Position numbers and translations under genes: made by a program
In this document: piece by piece, positions 6,243-11,752 of the stretch
Numbering within the stretch: position 1 is the stretch's first letter
Layout of the letters: the number at the start of each line of letters is the position of its first letter
The notes under the pieces: model-generated
The model's database searches: none
Told to the model about the DNA's origin: nothing
What the model saw: only the letters and a program-made list of their open reading frames with translations
From: CAZWRN01 sp964446685
Lineage (GTDB): Bacteria; Patescibacteriota; Microgenomatia; Daviesbacterales; UBA10151
Assembly (NCBI GenBank): GCA_964446685.1
Contig: CAYUPO010000022.1
Span: forward strand, 1 to 15,846
Reading direction: 5' to 3'
Length of the DNA stretch: 15,846 nt

Positions 6243-6524
6243 TTAATCTATTTTAATTCCCAGGAATGTTTTATAGGATATGACCGGATTTCGGTAAGGT
6301 GAAAAACGATCTGGTACATGACCATCCATTGGTATAAGGTACTGAGTTGTTTCTACTCTTGGTAAATTTACTACATCGGCTATTTTATTAGCCAGATAGG
6401 GCGTAAATGCTGTTGTTGATAGCACCACACTCATTATCGCAACAAACGAAGCAAAACTCTCCTGTTTCCGGTGACGAAAATATGGAAGTCCAATATTCCT
6501 GTAATGCTCTACACTTCTTCTCAT
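6243..6524 (-). CDS. Small single-span membrane protein coupled to nth
   Basis: A 93-residue protein of unrecognised family. The N-terminus is basic (MRRSVEHYRN...RHRKQ). One hydrophobic segment at about residues 24-46 (FASFVAIMSVVLSTTAFTPYL) could span the membrane. The C-terminal half is polar and Pro/Tyr-rich (IPMDGHVPDRFSPYRNP). Its ATG overlaps the nth stop in an ATGA arrangement (6521-6524), the usual sign of translational coupling, which is the main evidence that it is a real gene. It has no promoter of its own. No link to DNA repair is visible in the protein itself. Confidence 0.6.
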   Translation of the reverse strand: MRRSVEHYRNIGLPYFRHRKQESFASFVAIMSVVLSTTAFTPYLANKIADVVNLPRVETTQYLIPMDGHVPDRFSPYRNPVISYKTFLGIKID

Positions 6525-7153
6525 AAACGTTTATCAGGACACAGGTCTTCCAAAGGACAATCAGTACAAGTGTGAGGCTTAGCTTTACAGATTTCACGCC
6601 CATGTAGTATTAACAAATGAGGAAACACTATCCAGTATTTTTTAGGGACGATTTCCATTAATTCCTGCTCTATTTTTTCCGGATTATTACTATTTGTCAA
6701 TTCTAATTTTGTTACCAACCTCATTACATGAGTATCAACAACTATACCTTCAGACTTTTTAAAAGCATCCCCCAAAACAACATTGGCAGTTTTTCTGGCA
6801 ACTCCTGGTAAACTATCCAAATCTGCGATATTTTGCGGGACTTCCCCACTAAATTTTTCGACCATCATTATCCCGGCAGCTTTAATATTTTTTGCTTTAT
6901 TCCTGTGAAAGGTAACTTTTGCGATAAGTAAATCAATCTCTTCTTCGGTCGCATTTGCATAATCTGTGGCAGATTTATATTTTGTAAATAACTGAGGTGT
7001 CACTAAATTTACTAATTTATCCGTACATTGCGCTGAAAGCATTGTAGCCACCAGTAGCTCTAACGGAGTTGTCCAGTTTAAGGCTGTTTTGGGTTCGGGA
7101 TAAATTTTTATCAACCGTTTAACAATCTCTTCTACTTTTTCCTCTTTAGTCAT
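6521..7153 (-). CDS. nth: Endonuclease III (DNA glycosylase/AP lyase)
   Basis: A 210-residue base-excision repair enzyme that removes oxidised pyrimidines and nicks at abasic sites. The helix-hairpin-helix LDSLPGVARKTANVV contains the catalytic Lys121, and Asp140 in VVDTHV is the second catalytic residue. LSAQCTDK (39-46) is the usual DNA-binding helix start. The C-terminus carries a complete [4Fe-4S] set, Cys189-x6-Cys196-x2-Cys199-x5-Cys205. I start at ATG 7153 (MTKEEKVEEI). The open frame extends to 7225, but the extra 24 codons read repeat DNA and the promoter itself, whose -10 lies 6 nt before ATG 7153. A small membrane-protein gene is coupled downstream by an ATGA overlap. Confidence 0.95.
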   Translation of the reverse strand: MTKEEKVEEIVKRLIKIYPEPKTALNWTTPLELLVATMLSAQCTDKLVNLVTPQLFTKYKSATDYANATEEEIDLLIAKVTFHRNKAKNIKAAGIMMVEKFSGEVPQNIADLDSLPGVARKTANVVLGDAFKKSEGIVVDTHVMRLVTKLELTNSNNPEKIEQELMEIVPKKYWIVFPHLLILHGREICKAKPHTCTDCPLEDLCPDKRL

Positions 7154-7159
7154 GCCCCA

Positions 7160-7188
7160 AGTATCGGATATCGAAAAAAAACCGTCAA
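7160..7188 (-). promoter_or_regulatory. Promoter of nth, leaderless geometry
   Basis: On the minus strand TTGACG (7183-7188), a 17-bp spacer with a T-run and GATACT (7160-7165) lie 6 nt before ATG 7153. The spacing is identical to that of the DUF1003 and EamA genes. Confidence 0.55.
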
Positions 7189-7194
7189 CCCCTC

Positions 7195-7222
7195 TGCACG
7201 ATCCTTTGCGCGATTTATGCGC
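7195..7222. repeat. GCGCGATT dispersed repeat, copy C
   Basis: TGCACGAT followed by TTGCGCGATTTATGCGC (7206-7222), just upstream of the nth promoter on the opposite reading. Compare copies at 4311-4348 and 6194-6221. Confidence 0.55.
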
Positions 7223-7249
7223 CATCAGCCATCAGCCATCAGCCATCAG
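7222..7249. repeat. Four perfect tandem CCATCAG units
   Basis: The 7-bp unit CCATCAG is repeated four times without mismatch and is followed by CCAATAA. Read leftward it is CTGATGG x4, starting 34 bp upstream of the nth -35 box. Copy number could vary by slippage. Confidence 0.85.
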
Positions 7250-7271
7250 CCAATAAATTTTCCTCCCTATC

Positions 7272-7342
7272 ATTCTGGCTTGCCTGCCCGACGAAGCGTC
7301 AGCGTAGTCGGGTCCAGAATCAATCCTTAGAAAGATTCTGGA
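7272..7342. repeat. Nested and overlapping palindromes
   Basis: ATTCTGG (7272-7278) pairs with CCAGAAT (7314-7320), enclosing CCCGAC (7287-7292) and GTCGGG (7307-7312). The same right arm, as TCCAGAATC (7313-7321), also pairs perfectly with GATTCTGGA (7334-7342). The two hairpins are mutually exclusive. It lies in the 463-bp gene-free stretch 7154-7616, which otherwise holds promoters and short tandem repeats. Confidence 0.6.
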
Positions 7343-7416
7343 CTAAATAATTGTTAAACCTTTGTTTACTCCAAGTCATAAATTAAGGTAGCCAGAATAA
7401 CAATTGTTGTAACTAA

Positions 7417-7458
7417 AATCTTAAATCCTGAATCTTAAATCTTGAATCCTAAATCTAC
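7417..7458. repeat. Three 14-bp AATCTTAAATC tandem units
   Basis: Units AATCTTAAATCCTG, AATCTTAAATCTTG and AATCCTAAATCTAC follow each other without gaps. They are continued by a pyrimidine-rich CCATC/CCACC tract up to about 7495, just before the RRM-gene promoter. Confidence 0.7.
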
Positions 7459-7509
7459 CATCCACTATCCACCACCCATCATCTACCATCCATCTCTTCA
7501 ATCTCTCTC

Positions 7510-7538
7510 TTGACGACTCATCTTTGAGGCATTATGAT
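7510..7538 (+). promoter_or_regulatory. Strong promoter of RRM protein gene
   Basis: TTGACG (7510-7515) and TATGAT (7533-7538) are separated by 17 bp, each matching consensus at 5 of 6 positions. Transcription would start near 7545, giving a leader of roughly 70-85 nt. Confidence 0.7.
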
Positions 7539-7581
7539 ATAGTCATTGTTTGCCAGTATGTGTTCTAGTAAAAGTAGATAG

Positions 7582-7620
7582 TATCTAGTTTCTAGGCCGA
7601 CCTAGCAGCTAGATAGGTGG
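7582..7620 (+). promoter_or_regulatory. Leader hairpin abutting an extended Shine-Dalgarno-like sequence
   Basis: TATCTAG (7582-7588) pairs with CTAGATA (7609-7615), and the inner CTAGG (7592-7596) pairs with CCTAG (7601-7605) around a CCGA loop. The outer stem overlaps the first base of AGGTGG (7615-7620). AGGTGGTGATT matches the AGGAGGTGATC anti-Shine-Dalgarno complement at 9 of 11 positions. TAGATA (7575-7580) could instead pair with TATCTA, offering an alternative fold. The arrangement looks like translational control of the RRM gene. Confidence 0.55.
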
Positions 7621-7904
7621 TGATTACTATTAAAAAATTATTCGTAGGTTCCCTTCCATGGGCTATCGATAATCAAAAACTTCAGGATTTATTTTCAGAG
7701 TTCGGAACTGTTTCTCAAGCATCTGTTGTTATGGACAAAATGACCGGCCGTTCACGCGGTTTTGGTTTTGTTGAGTTCGAAGATGACGCAGCAGCTGACG
7801 CAGCCGTTGAAAAAATGAACAATGCTGATGTTGACGGAAGAAAAATCGTAGTAAACGAGGCTCGTCCAAGAGAAGATCGACCACGGGACAACAACCGGTA
7901 CTAA
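7617..7904 (+). CDS. RRM-type RNA-binding protein
   Basis: A single RNA-recognition-motif protein of about 91-95 residues, like the small Rbp proteins of cyanobacteria and other bacteria. RNP2 is K-L-F-V-G-S-L and RNP1 is R-G-F-G-F-V-E-F. The tail is short and charged (ARPREDRPRDNNRY) rather than glycine-rich. Such proteins bind single-stranded RNA and are often cold-induced. The listed start is the first in-frame GTG. However, the GTGs at 7617 and 7620 lie inside the Shine-Dalgarno-like AGGTGGTGATT, and the family normally begins shortly before KLFVG. The ATT at 7629, 8 nt after AGGTGG, would give MKKLFVGSLPW, so an AUU start is a serious alternative. Strong promoter, structured leader and terminator suggest high, regulated expression. 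Confidence 0.93.
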   Translation: MVITIKKLFVGSLPWAIDNQKLQDLFSEFGTVSQASVVMDKMTGRSRGFGFVEFEDDAAADAAVEKMNNADVDGRKIVVNEARPREDRPRDNNRY

Positions 7905-7928
7905 GTTTTTGTTTTCGAAAACAAACGG

Positions 7929-7971
7929 AAAATGGGTGATTCCAATGAAAATTGGGTCATCCATTTTTTTT
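7929..7971. terminator. Strong intrinsic terminator between RRM gene and tRNA-Leu
   Basis: AAAATGGGTGA (7929-7939) pairs with TCATCCATTTT (7957-7967), including one G-U pair. The stem continues as CCAAT-GAAA-ATTGG and is followed by a T-run to 7971. The A-run on the left makes it usable in the leftward direction too, for the convergent tRNA. A perfect palindrome centred on TTCGAA lies just upstream at 7908-7925. Confidence 0.85.
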
Positions 7972-8016
7972 GGATAAAGGAGATGTATAATTCTGACTTA
8001 TTTGAAAAGTAAAATG

Positions 8017-8098
8017 TGCTGGTGGTGGGAGTCGAACCCACAAGACCTGAGGCCAAAGGATTTTAAGTCCTTCGTGTATACCATTCCACCACACCAGC
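8017..8098 (-). tRNA. tRNA-Leu(UAA)
   Basis: On the minus strand the acceptor stem GCTGGTG (from 8098) pairs with CACCAGC, followed by discriminator A at 8017. The anticodon stem is A-G-G-A/T-C-C-T with loop C-T-T-A-A-A-A, so the anticodon is UAA. A long variable arm (GGCCTCAGGTC) and T-arm TGGGTTCGACTCCCA complete an 82-nt class II tRNA. CCA is not encoded. A TACAAT -10 box (8108-8113) lies 9 nt upstream. Confidence 0.95.
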
Positions 8099-8107
8099 TT
8101 GAGCGCT

Positions 8108-8113
8108 ATTGTA
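8108..8113 (-). promoter_or_regulatory. -10 box of tRNA-Leu
   Basis: TACAAT on the minus strand, 9 nt before the tRNA 5' end. No good -35 hexamer is seen at 16-18 bp. The 8099-8271 spacer holds no gene. Confidence 0.4.
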
Positions 8114-8271
8114 TCAAAAAAAAAGACATTTGAACATTTATGAATGAATCTACCACAAGCTAAATTGTTGTTTCTGCTTCAGCTCATGTAACCAAGTGAT
8201 ACTTTCACCATATAAACTTCATCCTAGGGCATATTCATCTGAGGGTAATTTGGTTAAAAATTGGATAGCTA

Positions 8272-9381
8272 TCAATTCCTGGGGAAGATACGATAGTGCC
8301 TGTAGTTAGTCTTGTTTGGTGGCAAATTGGATGGGTTGTACATTGAATAATCCGCTTCTAAAGCGACCTTAGCACCTCGTCTTTTTGCTCCCACATGTTC
8401 TACCTGTACGACTTCCATTCCCCTAAATCCATGTTTCTGTGCAGCTTCAGCATAAGACAACACCTCAACTGGATTGTCATCATAAACCAATAAATCAATC
8501 TCTTCAATATTTTTAATAAAACGGATAGATTTAATTAATGCTTCACCTTTGGTGTCGTTAGAATACAACACCCCATCAACCCGGTTACCATCTCTGCCCA
8601 TAGGTTCCAGAACCCCACTTTGATGCACTTTATGCGGCTGACTGAGAGGCCCTTTGATCTCACCTCTGGTCGCAACAATTATCAGATCAGTTGGTTCGAC
8701 TCCTTCTATAACATCTGAAACAAAACTTTTGTGAACAAATGGCTTAATAGAATTTCTCATAAAAATCTGCCTGACAGTTGGATCAATTGCAATACTTTGC
8801 AGACAATCCTCCCCCAATGTACCAACCAGTCCCACCAGTGAATCACGCCAAGTACTCAACATTTGTTTGGCTTGGGCTTCTTCCATACCATTTTCAATCA
8901 TTCGGGCATATTCAGAGAGTAAAATCATATTGACCTGAGGAGTATATCGGGCTTCGTGTTCAACCAGGCCAGGGATTTTGATTTTGGACATTTCATAGAC
9001 TTCTTTAGCAAAAGGTTTGGATATCGGTACCCCACGCTCTTGTAGCTGTTTATTGGCTACAACTTGTTCTTGTTCCTTGGCATGCCATCTGGTAGCACTC
9101 GCCATATTGTCATCAAAATCCAGCACTATCAATCTTTGAGTAGTTTGAGCTTTATCATAAAAATCATGATTCCTCGCTTCAAACAGGATCTTTCCTTGAT
9201 CGATCGAAAACCAACTACTTTGCCTTATATCCCGTCTCATTGGATCAGGCAATGATGTAAGTCCCAATCGACGAATGATTTTATCTCGTGGTATTGTTTC
9301 AAACGGTACCAGAGCCGGATTCACAAAGTCAGCCTGGGGAAATGTTTGTGAATGGACAGGTTCAGAATTTGGATTATTCAT
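8272..9381 (-). CDS. HAD-superfamily-like hypothetical protein
   Basis: A 369-residue soluble protein of no family I can name. Parts match the HAD phosphohydrolase fold: a hydrophobic strand ending in Asp motif I (LIVLDFDDN, Asp88 and Asp90), a strand with Thr238 (LIIVATRGE, motif II), Lys278/Lys284 (motif III region) and L-L-V-Y-D-D-N-P (Asp301-302, motif IV). The long 145-residue insertion between motifs I and II, helical and charged, would be a cap. About 75 N-terminal residues and a basic Asn/Tyr-rich tail are extra. The substrate is unknown. It diverges from the FAD oxidoreductase over 158 bp. AAGGA lies only 1-2 nt before the ATG, too close for a normal ribosome site. Confidence 0.7.
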   Translation of the reverse strand: MNNPNSEPVHSQTFPQADFVNPALVPFETIPRDKIIRRLGLTSLPDPMRRDIRQSSWFSIDQGKILFEARNHDFYDKAQTTQRLIVLDFDDNMASATRWHAKEQEQVVANKQLQERGVPISKPFAKEVYEMSKIKIPGLVEHEARYTPQVNMILLSEYARMIENGMEEAQAKQMLSTWRDSLVGLVGTLGEDCLQSIAIDPTVRQIFMRNSIKPFVHKSFVSDVIEGVEPTDLIIVATRGEIKGPLSQPHKVHQSGVLEPMGRDGNRVDGVLYSNDTKGEALIKSIRFIKNIEEIDLLVYDDNPVEVLSYAEAAQKHGFRGMEVVQVEHVGAKRRGAKVALEADYSMYNPSNLPPNKTNYRHYRIFPRN

Positions 9382-9539
9382 GTCCTTATTTTGCTTCTAC
9401 AACAACCTAAATACTTGACAGCAAAAAAACAGCATCTCAACAGTTCAGTGACAAAAACCTTACAAAAACAAAACTCCCACTTACCCAATTATTAATGTTG
9501 TTTAACGCCCTTTTTACATTTTTAACCTAGAGTAAAATT

Positions 9540-10790
9540 ATGGCAGAAACAACTTGGTTAGAAGATGTAAAACTAATTGAAAAATATGGCGCGTTAAAGC
9601 AATCAATTGAAGTTGATATCGCTATTATCGGCGCAGGCATAACAGGATCTACAGCGGCTTATTTATTAAAAAATCAAGGCAAAAAAGTCGCCCTCATTGA
9701 AAAAGGGATAATTGGTCAGGAAAGTGTTACCTCATATACTACCGGATTTTTATCGATGTTTGCGGACAATGGACTGACTGAGACAATCGAAACATTTGGC
9801 GCACGCAAAGCTAAACTGGTCTGGAAATCTCAGCAATCAGCTATTGAAGAGATTGCTTCCATTGTAAAAAAAGAAAAAATTGACTGTGAGTTTGTTAGAT
9901 GCAGCGAATATTTTTATGCTAATGACAATAATCAGGCAATGGGTTTGAAAGAAGAGACAGCTGCGGCCAAAAAAATGGGCTTTGATGTCAAGTTTAAAAT
10001 AGATAATCATCTCCCCTTTCCAAACTCAGGTTATATGGAAGTCAGAAATCAGGGCAAATTTCATTCCACCAAATATATCACCGCGTTAGTAAATCTGGCA
10101 GCAAAGTCAGGAGTCCAGGTTTTTGAAAAAACCGAGATCACAAATGTAGAGCCAGATAAACAAGTAATTTTAAAAACCAATAAACACACCGTAACAGCCA
10201 AGCAAGTCTTTATCGCTACTCATGATCCGATTTACAATCCTTTCAAAATATATTCCAAAAAAGGGATGTATCAGACATATATGATAGAAGCTGCAATAGA
10301 AAAAGGCTTATTTGAAGAGGCCACTTACGATGATGAGGACAATCCGTATCATTACTTTCGAGTTGATAGTCAGCCAGTAAAAGACAGAATTATTATTGGC
10401 GGAGAAGATCACAGACAGGATATCAAGATTCCAGAAGACAAAAATTTTAAAGCTTTAGAGCAGTATTTGCAGCAGATAATGAATGGCAGACCATACAAAA
10501 TAATCAAAAAATGGGCTGGACCTATTATTGAACCAGTCGACGGCTTACCACTAATCGGCTGGGCTAATAAAGAAAAAACTTTGTATCTGGCAACTGCATT
10601 TTCCGGCACAGGGATGACTTTTGGCACACTCTCCGGAATGATGTTTAAACAGGAAGTGCAATCCGAAAAAAATCTCTACAAATCTATCTACAACCCCAAC
10701 CGAATTCCTTCTATCAAACAACTCTGGCAAAAAGGCAAAGACTATTCAGGAGAACTCATCGGCGGAGCCGCCACAAATATTTTTAAATAA
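9540..10790 (+). CDS. FAD-dependent oxidoreductase, DAO family, without Rieske domain
   Basis: A 416-residue DAO-type flavoenzyme. The N-terminal Rossmann motif V-D-I-A-I-I-G-A-G-I-T-G (G31, G33, G36) and Glu54 at the end of the second strand bind the ADP part of FAD. T-S-Y-T-T-G-F-L-S corresponds to the FAD-contacting T-T-G-H-T-T-A segment of the family. R-I-I-I-G-G-E-D-H-R and P-V-D-G-L-P-L-I-G are the familiar late motifs. Close relatives often carry a C-terminal Rieske [2Fe-2S] domain, but this protein ends before it. They oxidise amines or amino acids; the substrate is not predictable here. It is probably monocistronic, followed by 136 bp without a gene and then tRNA-Pro. Confidence 0.9.
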   Translation: MAETTWLEDVKLIEKYGALKQSIEVDIAIIGAGITGSTAAYLLKNQGKKVALIEKGIIGQESVTSYTTGFLSMFADNGLTETIETFGARKAKLVWKSQQSAIEEIASIVKKEKIDCEFVRCSEYFYANDNNQAMGLKEETAAAKKMGFDVKFKIDNHLPFPNSGYMEVRNQGKFHSTKYITALVNLAAKSGVQVFEKTEITNVEPDKQVILKTNKHTVTAKQVFIATHDPIYNPFKIYSKKGMYQTYMIEAAIEKGLFEEATYDDEDNPYHYFRVDSQPVKDRIIIGGEDHRQDIKIPEDKNFKALEQYLQQIMNGRPYKIIKKWAGPIIEPVDGLPLIGWANKEKTLYLATAFSGTGMTFGTLSGMMFKQEVQSEKNLYKSIYNPNRIPSIKQLWQKGKDYSGELIGGAATNIFK

Positions 10791-10843
10791 TTTCCACTCA
10801 TAGATTTTTCAGGCACGACCTGCTATTATTTACCTGGTTAGCA

Positions 10844-10867
10844 CTGGGCAGGCGTCAGTTCTGCCAG
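10844..10867. repeat. Small hairpin in spacer before tRNA-Pro
   Basis: CTGGGCAG (10844-10851) and CTGCCAG (10861-10867) form a 7-bp stem with one bulged base. A second pair, GTAACT/AGTTAC, lies at about 10883-10906. Neither has a T-run; they may be remnants of dispersed repeats. Confidence 0.35.
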
Positions 10868-10926
10868 AGATAAGGGTGTTCAGTAACTGTAATATTAAAA
10901 AGTTACATACTTAATACAACCCTTGC

Positions 10927-10998
10927 CGGGGACTAGTTCATCGGTAGAACGCTCGCTTTGGGAGCGAGAAGTACAGGGTTCAATTCCCTGGTCCCCGA
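10927..10998 (+). tRNA. tRNA-Pro(UGG)
   Basis: Acceptor CGGGGAC (10927-10933) pairs perfectly with GTCCCCG (10991-10997), discriminator A. The D stem is GTTC/GAAC, the anticodon stem CTCGC/GCGAG with loop TTTGGGA gives UGG, and the T arm is CAGGG-TTCAATT-CCCTG. It is 72 nt long and CCA is not encoded. Confidence 0.96.
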
Positions 10999-10999
10999 C

Positions 11000-11042
11000 T
11001 TTTTTTGAGGTTCTGATACTTGTATCAGGCTCTCAAAAAAAA
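11000..11042. terminator. Bidirectional hairpin terminator after tRNA-Pro
   Basis: TTTTTTTGAG (11000-11009) pairs with CTCAAAAAAA (11032-11041). Inside, CTGATAC and GTATCAG form a further 7-bp stem with a TT loop. The first T-run starts 2 nt after the tRNA discriminator base, so the tRNA could end there with or without the hairpin. Confidence 0.65.
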
Positions 11043-11205
11043 TGTGGCATTGGGAATTTATCTAGATTTTTGATCTGGTTCAACTTCGAAGAAGAAGTTT
11101 ACTCTTTCTCTGGACCGAGATTTTTAAATCTTCGTAATTTCTTAAGTGGCATAAAATTTTAATCCTTTTCAATCTCCGTAACTAGCAATTTTATATATAG
11201 TAACC

Positions 11206-11211
11206 TATAAT
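11206..11211 (+). promoter_or_regulatory. -10 box for the membrane-protein/corA operon
   Basis: A consensus TATAAT lies 71 nt before ATG 11283. The hexamer 17 bp upstream (TAGCAA) is a poor -35. The 240-bp spacer 11043-11282 also has small inverted repeats (AACTTC/GAAGTT at about 11083-11100 and AGATTT/AAATCT near 11120) but no gene. Confidence 0.45.
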
Positions 11212-11282
11212 ATACACAGGGTCTAGTCTTTAGCCTTTTACGAGTGAGACAATGGTTCAAACTAAATGAGGAATTTTCTCTT

Positions 11283-11750
11283 ATGGTCAAAAAAACAAAA
11301 AAACCAGCTAATAAACAGCTTGAGCGTATTTCGACCGCTTTCACCGACTGGATTGGGACTACTCAGTCTTTAATTGCCCATACTATTTTCTTCACTGTAT
11401 CTCTGGCCCTAGCTCTTTTTGGGTTTAATACTGATCAAATTTTGCTCATTTTAACCACTATTGTTTCCCTGGAAGCCATCTATTTATCAATTTTCATTCA
11501 AATGACTGTCAACCGAAACACGAAATCTTTGGAGGAAGTTGAAGCTGATATTGGAGAAATTCAGGAAGATGTTGAAGGACTAGAAGAAGATGTGGAGGAA
11601 ATTTCAACCGATATTAATGATATTCAGGCCGAAGATGAAGAGGAAGAAGCTCAAGATGTCAAAGATGCCAAAGCTCTGCAGTCAATCCGCCGCCAGCTGA
11701 CCAATCTGCAGTCTGACTTAGACAATATTAAAAAAGCTGCTAAACTGTAA
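11283..11750 (+). CDS. Two-helix membrane protein with acidic coiled coil (DUF1003/iron-permease-like)
   Basis: A 155-residue protein. After a basic N-terminus (MVKKTKKPANK), two membrane helices follow (SLIAHTIFFTVSLALALFGF and ILLILTTIVSLEAIYLSIFI), closed by V-N-R. The second helix shares V-S-L-E-A-I-x-L-S-I-F and a following N-R with the DUF1003 protein at 2750-3370. Low-affinity iron permease-like proteins have a similar layout, so either label could apply. From about residue 75 onward it is an extremely acidic coiled coil (EEVEADIGEIQEDVEGLEEDVEEI). ATG 11283 has GAGGA about 10 nt upstream; an in-frame GTG at 11244 is possible but less likely. It is 2 nt upstream of corA, so the two products are probably made together. 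Confidence 0.8.
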   Translation: MVKKTKKPANKQLERISTAFTDWIGTTQSLIAHTIFFTVSLALALFGFNTDQILLILTTIVSLEAIYLSIFIQMTVNRNTKSLEEVEADIGEIQEDVEGLEEDVEEISTDINDIQAEDEEEEAQDVKDAKALQSIRRQLTNLQSDLDNIKKAAKL

Positions 11751-11752
11751 GT

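Noticed and set aside
7154..7225. 24-residue N-terminal extension of endonuclease III
   Set aside because: It would read the GCGCGATT repeat and the promoter; family proteins begin close to MTKEEK.
9064..9255. Rightward frame inside the HAD-like gene, and similar small frames inside the ATPase, Fic, FAD and PurD genes
   Set aside because: They are antisense shadows of long, well-supported genes and show no family features of their own.
10844..10906. Terminator for the FAD oxidoreductase gene
   Set aside because: The hairpins have bulged or short stems and no T-run.
10923..11162. 79-residue rightward open frame
   Set aside because: It runs through tRNA-Pro and its terminator, which explain the sequence.
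11043..11282. Mg2+-sensing riboswitch upstream of the corA operon
   Set aside because: The small inverted repeats do not form an M-box pattern, and most lie upstream of the only good -10 box (11206).
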